This document shows positions 46,082-54,996 of a stretch of 64,000 nt of DNA, in pieces. This DNA is from Pseudomonas haemolytica. GTDB lineage: Bacteria > Pseudomonadota > Gammaproteobacteria > Pseudomonadales > Pseudomonadaceae. Position 1 is the first letter of the stretch, and each line of letters opens with the position of its first letter. The position numbers were made by a program, and so were the translations under genes. The notes under the pieces are model-generated. The model was given only the letters and a program-made list of their open reading frames with translations. It was not told the DNA's origin and searched no databases. Location: NCBI RefSeq assembly GCF_009659625.1, contig NZ_VOIW01000001.1, forward strand, positions 434,001 to 498,000, given 5' to 3'.

Positions 46082-46109
46082 ACGTGGGGCCTCACGGGCC
46101 CCGCGTTTT
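46082..46109 (+). terminator. intrinsic terminator of the permease gene
   Basis: A 10-bp stem, ACGTGGGGCC with loop TCACG and GGCCCCGCGT (one G-T pair), followed by TTT. It starts 27 bp after the permease stop. Confidence 0.85.
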
Positions 46110-46164
46110 CTGCCTGGTTGCCATCCCTGGGTGTCTACACAACTTTGGGTATTGCGCTGAACCT

Positions 46165-46290
46165 GTGGCGAGGGTGCTTGCTCCCGATGGCGGCCTCAGG
46201 GCCGACCAGGATGTTGGGTTTTTTGACCGAGTACATATCCGTTATTTGGGTAACGGCCACTATTGGTTCCGCCCAACCTTCGGCTATCTA
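46165..46290 (+). repeat. truncated third copy of the long intergenic repeat
   Basis: It carries GGCGAGGGTGCTTGCTCCCG, GGCCGACCAGGATGTTGGG, GACCGAGTACATATCC and GTAACGGCCACTATTGGTTC in the same order as copy A at 16393-16715. It stops after the GGTTCCGCC block and passes into AT-richer sequence (CTATCTATCTATTCC). The rest of the 304-bp gap (46055-46358) holds the permease terminator and the leader of the M3 peptidase gene. Confidence 0.85.
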
Positions 46291-46358
46291 TCTATTCCTC
46301 TCTCTGCTTATTCATTCTTTAGGCTGGTTGTTCCGACCGCCACCTTGAAGAATGACCC

Positions 46359-48383
46359 ATGCCCCAAAGCAATCCACTTCTGCTGCCTTATAATCTGCCG
46401 CCCTTTTCAGCCATCCAGGCAGACCACTTGGTGCCCGCCATTACGCAGGTCATTGCCGAGTGCCGCAGCGCCACGGCTTTGATTATTGCCAGCCAGACAC
46501 CTTTTCCCACCTGGGATGACCTGGTGCTGGCTGTGGATGAGCTGGACGCGCGCCTGGATGGGTTCGTGCATATCGTCAAGCTGCTTGACTCAGTGCCGCA
46601 AGGGTTGGCCTGGCAGCAGGCTTCACTGCACAGTCGGGATTTGGCAATACAGTACAAAGCCGAGCTGGCAGCCAATCTCGACCTGTATCGGCTCCACCGA
46701 CAACTTGCCGCCAGCCCGATCGCTGCCCTGTTCAATGAACAACGCCAAAGCGCGCTGCAAAAGATACTGCGCAGATACCACCTGGCCGGTCTTGATCTGT
46801 CAGTGGACCAGCAGCTACAGCTCAATGCGTTAAACGAAGACATCGACATCCTGGGCCAGGCGTTCCTGGACCGCGTGAGTAATGCGAACAACGCATGGCG
46901 CAAGCACATCCAGGACAAATCGTTGTTGAGCGGGCTGCCTGAGGCAACACAGGCACGCATGGCGGCTGCGGCTCAGGCAGCCGGCCTGGAAGGCTGGTTA
47001 TTGACGCTGGCGGGTCAGTCCTTTCGCGAGGTGATGACCTACGCCGATCATCGCGCCTTGCGTGAGGAGATCATGGTTGCCTACTACAGCCGTGCGGTAG
47101 ATAGCGGTCCGGACGCGATTGCCAATGACAACGAACAGGTCCTGACAGTGCTGCTCGATAGCCGTCACCAAAAAGCTCAGCTCCTGGGTTATTCCAACTT
47201 CGCCCAACTGGCGCTGGTAGACCAGATGGCGGACACGACCGAGCAGGTCACTGCATTTATGCACCAACAGATCGAGCAGGCACGCACGACGTTTTCCCAT
47301 GAGGCGCACCAGTTGCAAGGCTATGCCGCGCAACGGGGTATCGATGCCCTAAAGCCTTGGGACTGTGACTATTTCGCTAGAAAAATTCGTCAGGATCTGG
47401 CGGGCCTCTCCGAGGAGGCAGTGCGCAATTACTTCCCGTTGGGCACAGTACTGCAACGCTTGTGTTCGTTGACCAAAACGCTTTTCGGCGTTGATTTGAT
47501 CGAACAGACCGAGGTTGATACCTGGCATCCGGACGTGTGGGTATTTGAGCTAAGAGAGTACGCGCAGCCGATCGGACATTTGTTCATTGATCCTTATCGG
47601 CGCAATGAGGAACCCGGGCTTGGTTTCACTTCCAGTCTGCGCAGCCACCGAATGACGGCTGAGGGGCGACCTGAATCGCCAATGGCGGTGTTACGTACCC
47701 AGTTGCCAAACCCGACAGCGGCCCATCCTTGCTTACTGGATCACTTGCAACTCAGGGTCTTGTTGCATGAGTTCGGCCACTGCCTGCAACACCTATTGAC
47801 CGGCGCGCCCTACCGGGCGATTTCAGGTATTGATCAACTGGGCCGTGATGCGTCGGAATTCGTCAGCCAAGTGCTGGAGCAGTTCTGCTTCACGCCGTCG
47901 TTCCTGATCTGGCTTTCTGGCCATTTCCAGACGGGAGAGCCCCTGCCTGAGGAGATGGCCAACCGTATGAACCGGCTCGTACATACTCAAACCAGCCAGG
48001 AAACCGCCAGGGTTTTGCTCTCGGGGCTGGTCGATTTCGAATTGCACCGAACCTACGGCGACGGGCGTACACCTCATGAGGTGTTCATCAGCGCCAACGC
48101 TGAAGTCGGGCATTTACAGTGGCCTGATGGCACTCGCCCGCTCAACAGTTTCGAACAGTTTGTCGGTGGCTTTGGGGCCAAAACCTATTCCTACAAGTGG
48201 TCCGGTGTCCTGGCGAGGCAGGCTTTTGAACGGTTTGAACGTGACGGCCTGTTCAACCCCGATACCGGCAAGGCCTTCCGTGATGCCTTCATCACGGCGG
48301 GGGATACGCGTACGCTGTTGCGTTCACTGGCGTTGTTTCGTGGCGAAGGCCACCCATGCGTCGATCACTCTACCGGGGTGTGA
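46359..48383 (+). CDS. M3-family zinc oligopeptidase (PrlC/OpdA-like paralogue)
   Basis: A 674-aa cytoplasmic-type metallopeptidase with no signal peptide. The zinc site is complete: HEFGH at 470-474 and the third ligand Glu500 (RDASEFVSQ), with the same 30-residue spacing as I recall for oligopeptidase A. Other M3 features are GHLFIDPYRRNEEPG (canonical GxFYxDxYxRxxK) and a conserved tail FGAKTYSYKWSGVLARQAF (canonical YxAGYYSYLWAxxxAxDxF). The changes from canonical, together with shorter length than PrlC and lower GC, mark it as a diverged paralogue rather than the housekeeping enzyme. It lies between a truncated repeat and a giant metalloprotease toxin gene, 109 bp upstream of the latter on the same strand. 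Confidence 0.86.
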   Translation: MPQSNPLLLPYNLPPFSAIQADHLVPAITQVIAECRSATALIIASQTPFPTWDDLVLAVDELDARLDGFVHIVKLLDSVPQGLAWQQASLHSRDLAIQYKAELAANLDLYRLHRQLAASPIAALFNEQRQSALQKILRRYHLAGLDLSVDQQLQLNALNEDIDILGQAFLDRVSNANNAWRKHIQDKSLLSGLPEATQARMAAAAQAAGLEGWLLTLAGQSFREVMTYADHRALREEIMVAYYSRAVDSGPDAIANDNEQVLTVLLDSRHQKAQLLGYSNFAQLALVDQMADTTEQVTAFMHQQIEQARTTFSHEAHQLQGYAAQRGIDALKPWDCDYFARKIRQDLAGLSEEAVRNYFPLGTVLQRLCSLTKTLFGVDLIEQTEVDTWHPDVWVFELREYAQPIGHLFIDPYRRNEEPGLGFTSSLRSHRMTAEGRPESPMAVLRTQLPNPTAAHPCLLDHLQLRVLLHEFGHCLQHLLTGAPYRAISGIDQLGRDASEFVSQVLEQFCFTPSFLIWLSGHFQTGEPLPEEMANRMNRLVHTQTSQETARVLLSGLVDFELHRTYGDGRTPHEVFISANAEVGHLQWPDGTRPLNSFEQFVGGFGAKTYSYKWSGVLARQAFERFERDGLFNPDTGKAFRDAFITAGDTRTLLRSLALFRGEGHPCVDHSTGV

Positions 48384-48492
48384 GGCACTGGTGCATATGT
48401 AGTGCCTGGACTGAAACTTGAAATGCCAGAGTGATTTTCCCAGGTCACTTATGGCTGCTTCCCCTGCAGCCAGCCAGCAGGGAGAGCACTCG

Positions 48493-51400
48493 ATGGCCAC
48501 TGACAACCTAGCGTATTTTTTCAGCGAAACCCCAACCGACCGCACGCAACTGAGCGACCGCCAACGCGCACGCCATTTTACCCTCAAGGACCTCGACTGG
48601 CTCGACGCCGTGTACCTGGCCACCGATGCGTTGCGCCAGGCGCAGAAAATGCCGATGCACGTCCAGACCCTGCAACTGCACGTGCCCGGCCAGCACGCGG
48701 TTGAAATGGCGGGCGCATTTGTCATGAGCCCCGCCCCGGAAGGTGGGGTTTTTCTCTATACCCCCGCTCGCGGTCTGGAAAAGCTGGAAAGCCATGAAAC
48801 ACTCAAGACGCAACTGCTCACTTGGCTCAACGACCCGGTGCAGCGCCAGGCATTGCTTGATTACCTGTCCATTTCCCAGCAAGCCACGCTAAAACCCATT
48901 ACGCCCATGACCATCACCACAAATACCGTGGCTGGAGCGGTCTTCGAAGCACAGCACAACACCCTCTTCAACAACCTACTTGAAAATGCCAACCTGATAC
49001 GCGAGCAATTGCTCAAGCTGCCCAGTTTCACTTCGCTGCTGGGTGACTACATTGCCGCTGAATTGGCCCAGGCTTTTCCAGATGTCGACCAGCATCAAAC
49101 CCAAGTGCTGAGTTATGCCATCGACACATCCAGCGAAGCAGGCAAATCTGATACGCCAACGTCCCGACACACGACCACCTGCTCCTTGAGCGAAACCGTC
49201 CTCCGGTATTTCGTCGCCAATGGCTGGCCAGCGGGTGAAACTCGACGCTACTCCAACCCCCAGCGTGTCCTTGATCCACAACGGCCCACTCAGGAGGCCG
49301 AGGATCAACTGCGCTGGGAGGTGTCAGTCCAAGGGCTGGCCCAGGGTTTGAAAATACACATGAGGCAGCAGCCCAAGGCCTTTTGGGAACTGCCAGCCGC
49401 CACCGGACTTTCACGGCTGCAACTGTTTGCGGACGCCATGGCCCAGGCTTTTTTCACGCAGTTGCTGGACCAGCAACAGCAATCCACGATTACGCTCGAG
49501 CAACGTCTGCAACTGCAGGCCCTGCCACTCAAGGCTGAGCTTGCCGCGACACTGCCGACGCCGATCCTGAAGGCTGAAAAGGCCTTGCTGGACGCGCCCG
49601 AACAGCCCCCTGCAGAGCTGGCGGGCGCACTGATCATCAGCCATGCAGAAAGCGGCGATCACTCGCCCTGGCTGCTCTATAGCCCCCATCATGGCTTGCA
49701 CCCGTTTACTGAACTGGGCGCACTGAAAACCCACCTTCTCGACAGCCTCAATTCCCGGCAGCATCCCGAGGCCTGGAAAAATCATCTATCCAGGCCGGAA
49801 CGCTTTGACGAAGTTGATCTGTCGGGCAGCGACATCACCTGTGCGCCCATCACCGGGGGCATTTTCCCAAGCGTCATGGAGGGCATCATTAAAAAACAAG
49901 GGCGTAACCTTGAATACGCCCTCGATCAGTATCGCCTGAGCCAGGGCACGATGGATCTCGACGCCCTGGTCGATCATGTGCTGGATGTGCGTGTGATGAT
50001 TGATCAAACATTATTGACCCTGGAGCCCATGGGCCGCTGGAGTACCCAGTTGGCAGCCACATGGACTGCGACGGCGACAGAACCCAGGATTCCGCCAACG
50101 CTCTCTGCAATGCGCACCACCCTGCATTTGCTCGAAAATGTCAGCGCCGAAATCGAACAACAAGTTGCCTTGCGCCCCTCGCTGGAGCGCTCCGCCACTA
50201 CCTATCTCAACACCAGACTGCACGCCATCAAGCCGCCACACCTGCAGGCTGCGTGCCTCTCGGTACGCCAATACAGCAGCCCATCGAGTGCCAGTGACAA
50301 ACCTCAGTTGCTGTCATCGAGCCGTGTGGTCGACTATTTTCTGGCGCGTTTATGTGGCGAAGTGGAGCCACTCACCGATTCGCCGAACACCCAGTTCTAC
50401 TCAACGGTTCCTGATAAACCGGCCACTAAAGTCTCGGGTTTGGACGTCACGACTTTCAATACGCTGATCGACAGTGCCGTCGGCGGTTTTACGCAGTATC
50501 TGCGTAGAACCCACAACGTGTACCCCAACACCCAGCCCCTGCTGAGAAAAGCCATGGAGATGGGCCTGACAGCGGAAATGCAACTCAGGCTCTGGAACGA
50601 CGCTTTAATGCCCCTCGACTACGAGGTTCTTTTAACCGTACTCGGCATTTACGCCAGAGACCTGCGACTGAGTGTCAATGGGTTTCGTCCTGACGCATTT
50701 GCCTTGAAGGTCGCGACCTTGGGGCAAACGACCTCGCAAGCTCTCAGTAACTGCTTCGTGCTGACCGAGCGCGGCGGGCTTGATCCTCACTATTGCGGGC
50801 GCACGCTGTTGTGGACGCCTGCGTTGGGACTGGAAAGTTTTGATTCATTGAGTCACTTCAAGGCAGCAGTAGATCGACGCCTGGCCAGCCCGGACGAACG
50901 ACAGGTGTTCCTGGAGAACCTGGGGCAACCGGATTGGCATGCGTATCCGGCCTATGCATTGAGCTCGCTTGAACTGATCGAAGCCAACCTCGTCGAGCAC
51001 TTGCAGCGCACCTTTGCCCAACAAAAAGACCGTGAACTGGAGCACATCCTCTCCATGAAACTGTCGGTCGAAGAGTTACGTAACCTGTGGCAGGTTCAAG
51101 TCACGCAAAACCTGGCACCCACTAACTTGCGGCGAGCCAAGGACATGGTCCAGGCGATGATCGTGCAACATGGCTCGCAATGGTTGGGGCAAGCCAGCGC
51201 GGTCGACCAGCAGCTTCATGCCGAACTGTTGGAGCAGTATCGAAACAATGTTGTCGACAATCAGGATTACCTGCATGGCGTCGACTCGCTGGCTAAGTTT
51301 ACGCGCAAGAAGCTCAGCGCCTTGCTCAAGGAGCTTGATGCGCAGAGTAGCGTCACACCTGATGACATTGAAGCCGGGCTCCCGGCAGAGGGCAGCACGC

Positions 51401-53688
51401 CTGCCCGCAACCAGGGGCTGCTGGACTATGCCTTGAGTCATCAATCGTATTGGAAAGGCGAGATTCCACTCTTCGCCAGCACCGGCACAACGCGGTTGCC
51501 TGACACCATGGATGCGCAAACGCTGAAAACACGGATACAGGCGTTGAACATCAACGTGGCTTATCAAACGTACATCAAATCCCTTCTGGGCCCTGCCAGT
51601 TCGGACTTTGTGCAGCGCTCAACGCGATTCGCCAGGCAACTGCCCTGGCAACTGATGCAATACGCTCACAGCTTGACGTTGCAAGGCCAGCTTTCACCGG
51701 CGGCCTTCGGGCTCATTCAACAAATCATGGATATGCCGGATGCTACCGCCCGGGCGACCGTGGTAGACGCCAGCGCCATGATCCGCCCTTTGGAACTGCT
51801 GATCGATGCCGGCAAGAAAACGATCAAGATCCCTGGGACTTACTTGATCAGTCCAGCCTCGGGTGACGAGGGGCCTCACGTCCTGTATGCCCCCTATAGT
51901 CCAGGCTACACCCTGAAGGAATATACCGGTGAGGCCGCACTGCGCGCTGAGCTGACAGCATCCGGCACCTTACAGGGTTGGGTTCGGCAGGTGGTCCCGG
52001 GCGTTGACCATGCGGCACTGACAAGCGCACTGGAGCAACCTCAAGCTGGCACCCTCGTCCAATTGGCAAGCACCCCTATCAGTGCTCCGCTGTTCAAGCA
52101 GTTGTTCACCGATAACGTCGAGCTGCTGACGACGCTGTTGGGCTGCCAGAAAATCGCCAATGCAGGCCCCGCGTGGGATACGGCCAAGGCGGTATTTGCA
52201 GACGGCGTGCATGAGGCACTTGTGTTTTATGCCGGCAAATTGGCTTATCCGTTGATCGTCTGGCAGAGCTATAAACTGTTCAAAGCCTCTGCTGAAGAAC
52301 TGCAAAGCCACCAGTGGCATGAGGCACTTGGTCATTTCATCGGCGGTGTCGCACTGATGGCCGGTTTACGCCGTGCTATGCCTTCGGTGTCAGCGAGCAG
52401 CGTCCCCCCGGTATCAGCGCCTTCTACACCTGCGACCTCTGTGGTGTCCTGGCCCGCGCTCGACATAACGGCTGCGCCGCGCACCCGGCTACAACGGTTC
52501 GAAGTGCTTGAGCCGACCTTGGCCAGCCTGATCAAAGACACCACGCTTAACCTTTACCGATCCGCCTCTGACCACTACTACGCGGCAGTGGCAGGGAAGG
52601 TGTTTCAGGTCATCAAACACGGGTTGGGTTGGCACATCACCGGCAATCGAGAAGTCGGCCCTTTGGTGCAAAGCAACCCACGGCAACAGTGGATGCTCAG
52701 CAGCAGTGACCCGTTGCTGACGAGCCGTAGAGCGGTTGCACGATTGACCAACCGCTTTTACTCCGAGCCCTTTGCGCGGCCCAATATGAATATATTGGCC
52801 ATCGGCATGCGCGATATTCGAGCGCTTTACGCGCAAGAATCGTTGATGATCACCGAGGCCCTGGCGTTGGCTACGTTCTATGCAAGGAACGCCCAGGAAA
52901 ACGTGCGCCTGCTCGTACGCACGCCCCTTGCCGCGCCTGAACTCGTTAGCCAAATCAAAACGTTTTTCGGTTTGCAGACCCTTGAGGACGTACACCTTGA
53001 AAAAATCCAGGAGGTCGTCGATAAGGTCTGCAGTGCGTTGATGGAACCGTCACTGACCTCCCCGGACTCAACGCGATTTGTCATCGGCCGCTCGCGGATG
53101 CCGGCACTCACGGGCGCCTACAAGGTGATGGCCTTTACGATTGTTCCCGACCCCCTGCAACTGGTGTATTTGACCGAGGCATTTTTCAGCCCAGGTCTGA
53201 AATACAGTCATTTGTTGATAAAGCCGTTCTATGTCAACGTCCATGCGCGTGCGACTACCCTCATTCATGAGATCTCTCATCACGTCGGTGAGACGTTGGA
53301 CTTGGCTTATGTGCACTCCACCCATCCCTTCCATGACTTGATCGACCCTCAAACCCCTGACGGCAATAGCACTAAGACAGTGTTGGAAAACCGCCAGCTT
53401 TCAAGGCTGTCGCTCACCACCCCGGTTCAGGAGCTGTTTCAGGTGGTGGACATCGCCACCGGTCTGAAGTCTGATCCGAGCCTGGGCACGTCAACGGAGC
53501 CTATTTTCAACAGGCTGCTCGCCGCTACGGGAACGCAAACCCTCAGCGATGCCCGACGAGTGTTCCGAACCGATCCGCTTAAACGCATCATTACGGTGCT
53601 TAACAATGCCGACTCCGTCGCCTACTTGATTGCACAATTGGGACGTCGAAAAGAGATCCCTGTGAGTCCAACCAGCGATTCGCCCTGA
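48493..53688 (+). CDS. giant toxin/effector with four scaffold modules and a C-terminal HExxH metallopeptidase
   Basis: A 1731-aa protein. The start is the ATG at 48493 (MATDNLAYFFSETPTDRTQL), preceded by AGGGAG; the frame is open to a TTG at 48418. Four copies of a module with an (L)xxxxLYxPxxGL core occur at DNA 48706-48870, 49615-49790, 50743-50920 and 51829-51990 (FVMSPAPEGGVFLYTPARGL, LIISHAESGDHSPWLLYSPH, and so on). A hydrophobic region (HEALVFYAGKLAYPLIVW and GHFIGGVALMAG) is at 52200-52370. The C-terminal zinc motif HEISHH starts at residue 1592, followed by ETLDLAYV, which resembles the aspzincin pattern (HExxH plus a downstream Asp). Protease activity is likely; the target is unknown. 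Confidence 0.82.
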   Translation: MATDNLAYFFSETPTDRTQLSDRQRARHFTLKDLDWLDAVYLATDALRQAQKMPMHVQTLQLHVPGQHAVEMAGAFVMSPAPEGGVFLYTPARGLEKLESHETLKTQLLTWLNDPVQRQALLDYLSISQQATLKPITPMTITTNTVAGAVFEAQHNTLFNNLLENANLIREQLLKLPSFTSLLGDYIAAELAQAFPDVDQHQTQVLSYAIDTSSEAGKSDTPTSRHTTTCSLSETVLRYFVANGWPAGETRRYSNPQRVLDPQRPTQEAEDQLRWEVSVQGLAQGLKIHMRQQPKAFWELPAATGLSRLQLFADAMAQAFFTQLLDQQQQSTITLEQRLQLQALPLKAELAATLPTPILKAEKALLDAPEQPPAELAGALIISHAESGDHSPWLLYSPHHGLHPFTELGALKTHLLDSLNSRQHPEAWKNHLSRPERFDEVDLSGSDITCAPITGGIFPSVMEGIIKKQGRNLEYALDQYRLSQGTMDLDALVDHVLDVRVMIDQTLLTLEPMGRWSTQLAATWTATATEPRIPPTLSAMRTTLHLLENVSAEIEQQVALRPSLERSATTYLNTRLHAIKPPHLQAACLSVRQYSSPSSASDKPQLLSSSRVVDYFLARLCGEVEPLTDSPNTQFYSTVPDKPATKVSGLDVTTFNTLIDSAVGGFTQYLRRTHNVYPNTQPLLRKAMEMGLTAEMQLRLWNDALMPLDYEVLLTVLGIYARDLRLSVNGFRPDAFALKVATLGQTTSQALSNCFVLTERGGLDPHYCGRTLLWTPALGLESFDSLSHFKAAVDRRLASPDERQVFLENLGQPDWHAYPAYALSSLELIEANLVEHLQRTFAQQKDRELEHILSMKLSVEELRNLWQVQVTQNLAPTNLRRAKDMVQAMIVQHGSQWLGQASAVDQQLHAELLEQYRNNVVDNQDYLHGVDSLAKFTRKKLSALLKELDAQSSVTPDDIEAGLPAEGSTPARNQGLLDYALSHQSYWKGEIPLFASTGTTRLPDTMDAQTLKTRIQALNINVAYQTYIKSLLGPASSDFVQRSTRFARQLPWQLMQYAHSLTLQGQLSPAAFGLIQQIMDMPDATARATVVDASAMIRPLELLIDAGKKTIKIPGTYLISPASGDEGPHVLYAPYSPGYTLKEYTGEAALRAELTASGTLQGWVRQVVPGVDHAALTSALEQPQAGTLVQLASTPISAPLFKQLFTDNVELLTTLLGCQKIANAGPAWDTAKAVFADGVHEALVFYAGKLAYPLIVWQSYKLFKASAEELQSHQWHEALGHFIGGVALMAGLRRAMPSVSASSVPPVSAPSTPATSVVSWPALDITAAPRTRLQRFEVLEPTLASLIKDTTLNLYRSASDHYYAAVAGKVFQVIKHGLGWHITGNREVGPLVQSNPRQQWMLSSSDPLLTSRRAVARLTNRFYSEPFARPNMNILAIGMRDIRALYAQESLMITEALALATFYARNAQENVRLLVRTPLAAPELVSQIKTFFGLQTLEDVHLEKIQEVVDKVCSALMEPSLTSPDSTRFVIGRSRMPALTGAYKVMAFTIVPDPLQLVYLTEAFFSPGLKYSHLLIKPFYVNVHARATTLIHEISHHVGETLDLAYVHSTHPFHDLIDPQTPDGNSTKTVLENRQLSRLSLTTPVQELFQVVDIATGLKSDPSLGTSTEPIFNRLLAATGTQTLSDARRVFRTDPLKRIITVLNNADSVAYLIAQLGRRKEIPVSPTSDSP

Positions 53689-53709
53689 TCGCAGAGACTC
53701 ATCGCCTAA

Positions 53710-53734
53710 CGCCATGCTCCGTCAGGGCATGGCG
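53710..53734. terminator. hairpin between convergent toxin and opgC genes
   Basis: CGCCATGC (53710-53717), loop TCCGTCAGG, GCATGGCG (53727-53734): a perfect 8-bp stem without a T-tract on either side. It sits in the 52-bp gap between two convergent genes and may act as a weak bidirectional terminator. Confidence 0.45.
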
Positions 53735-53740
53735 ACATCC

Positions 53741-54925
53741 TCAGGCTGGGCTGGCCTGCTTGGGTTGGGCCAGTCGCTTGTTGAACTCCAGCCACGCGGC
53801 CAGCAACGCCATCAGGCCGGCCCCCACCAGCGCGGTGAATATCTGCATGGAGAAGGCATCACCGGCCAGGGCGTTGACCATATCCGCCAATGGCGCCAGC
53901 AGCACCCCCAGGCAGAACACTTCCAGCGAATAACGTCCCATCCGGCAGGTTTGCTGTGCCGGCCAGTTTTGTGTCCACGTGCTGCCCGGCAACAGTTTGG
54001 CGGTGACATAGGCCAGCGCCAGGAAGTGCAGCAAACGTACCGGCGACAGGTCGGTCTTGCTGATCGGGTACAGCCAGTTGATGACGGTTGCGGGCATCAC
54101 CGCGTCATGAACCTCAGGCCAGAGCCACGACAGCGTGATCACACCGGCGACCAGCACATATACCAGCGCCGCGACAAACAGCGGTTGGCGCAGCAAGGGC
54201 CGCGTCTCGGGGGCTCTGGGCCGCTGGCTGTAGATCGCGGCGGCGCCCCCCAGCACAAACAGCAACTGCCAGGTGACGGGGTTGAAATACCACACGCCAT
54301 CGGCAATGGCCCGCAGGTTCCAACCCATCCACGGCGCCATCAGGTACACCACCAGCGAGACGCCCACCACCGCCCAGGTGGCGCGGACCATCAGCGGCAG
54401 CACCACGGACAAACCGGCCAGCAAGACGATGTACAGCGGCAACGGGTCCATCAGGTTGGGCTTGAAGCGCAACAGCAGCTCATCGGTCAGCGCCTGTTGT
54501 GGATGGGTGACAAAGTGCGTCAGGCCCATCTCGGCCACCAGGTCGCGGGTTTCCACATGGCTGTTGGCGAAGAACACGATGCCCATCAACATCGCCAGCA
54601 GGAAGATATGCACCACGTACAACACCCAGGTGCGCCGCAGGATCTTCAGGCAGGCCATCCAGTAGCCTTCGCGCTGCATGACCTTGCCGTAGGCCAGCAC
54701 CGAGGCGAACCCGGCGAGAAACACGAACACTTCCGCCGCATCGCTGAAGCCGAAGTTACGCAAGGTGATCAGACCCAGAGGGTTGTGGGGGACGTGATCC
54801 CAGAAAATGAAGATCAACGCCAGGCCCCGAAAAAAATCGATGCGCGGGTCGCGTCCGTTCAGCATGGCAGCGGGCTCTTGAACAAGTTGTTGGGTGATGA
54901 CCGGCGAGCGCACGGCATTTCGCAC
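53741..54925 (-). CDS. opgC: OpgC-domain integral membrane acyltransferase-like protein
   Basis: A 394-aa protein with about ten hydrophobic segments. The conserved OpgC N-terminus is present: RDPRIDFFRGLALIFIFWDH (about residues 25-44), then NFGFSDAAEVFVFLAGF. OpgC proteins are proposed to add succinyl groups to osmoregulated periplasmic glucans. No opgG or opgH is nearby, so the acceptor could differ. The start at 54925 adds 20 residues before a second candidate Met at 54865 (MLNGRDPRIDFFRG), which would put the start right at the family motif; I keep the longer form with reserve. It converges on the giant toxin gene. Confidence 0.86.
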   Translation of the reverse strand: MRNAVRSPVITQQLVQEPAAMLNGRDPRIDFFRGLALIFIFWDHVPHNPLGLITLRNFGFSDAAEVFVFLAGFASVLAYGKVMQREGYWMACLKILRRTWVLYVVHIFLLAMLMGIVFFANSHVETRDLVAEMGLTHFVTHPQQALTDELLLRFKPNLMDPLPLYIVLLAGLSVVLPLMVRATWAVVGVSLVVYLMAPWMGWNLRAIADGVWYFNPVTWQLLFVLGGAAAIYSQRPRAPETRPLLRQPLFVAALVYVLVAGVITLSWLWPEVHDAVMPATVINWLYPISKTDLSPVRLLHFLALAYVTAKLLPGSTWTQNWPAQQTCRMGRYSLEVFCLGVLLAPLADMVNALAGDAFSMQIFTALVGAGLMALLAAWLEFNKRLAQPKQASPA

Positions 54926-54996
54926 GCCGCACGTCGGGCGGGCGCAGGTTGGCGGTATTTGTAAGCAATTGCAAAGGCTGGATATTACTGAATGTC

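Noticed and set aside
39159..53688. Polymorphic contact-dependent toxin with an immunity gene
   Set aside because: No small immunity-like gene follows any of the giant genes, and the C-termini (NEL ligase, LRRs) point to eukaryotic rather than bacterial targets.
53714..54964. 416-codon frame antisense to opgC
   Set aside because: Shadow frame; the leftward strand encodes a clear OpgC-domain protein.
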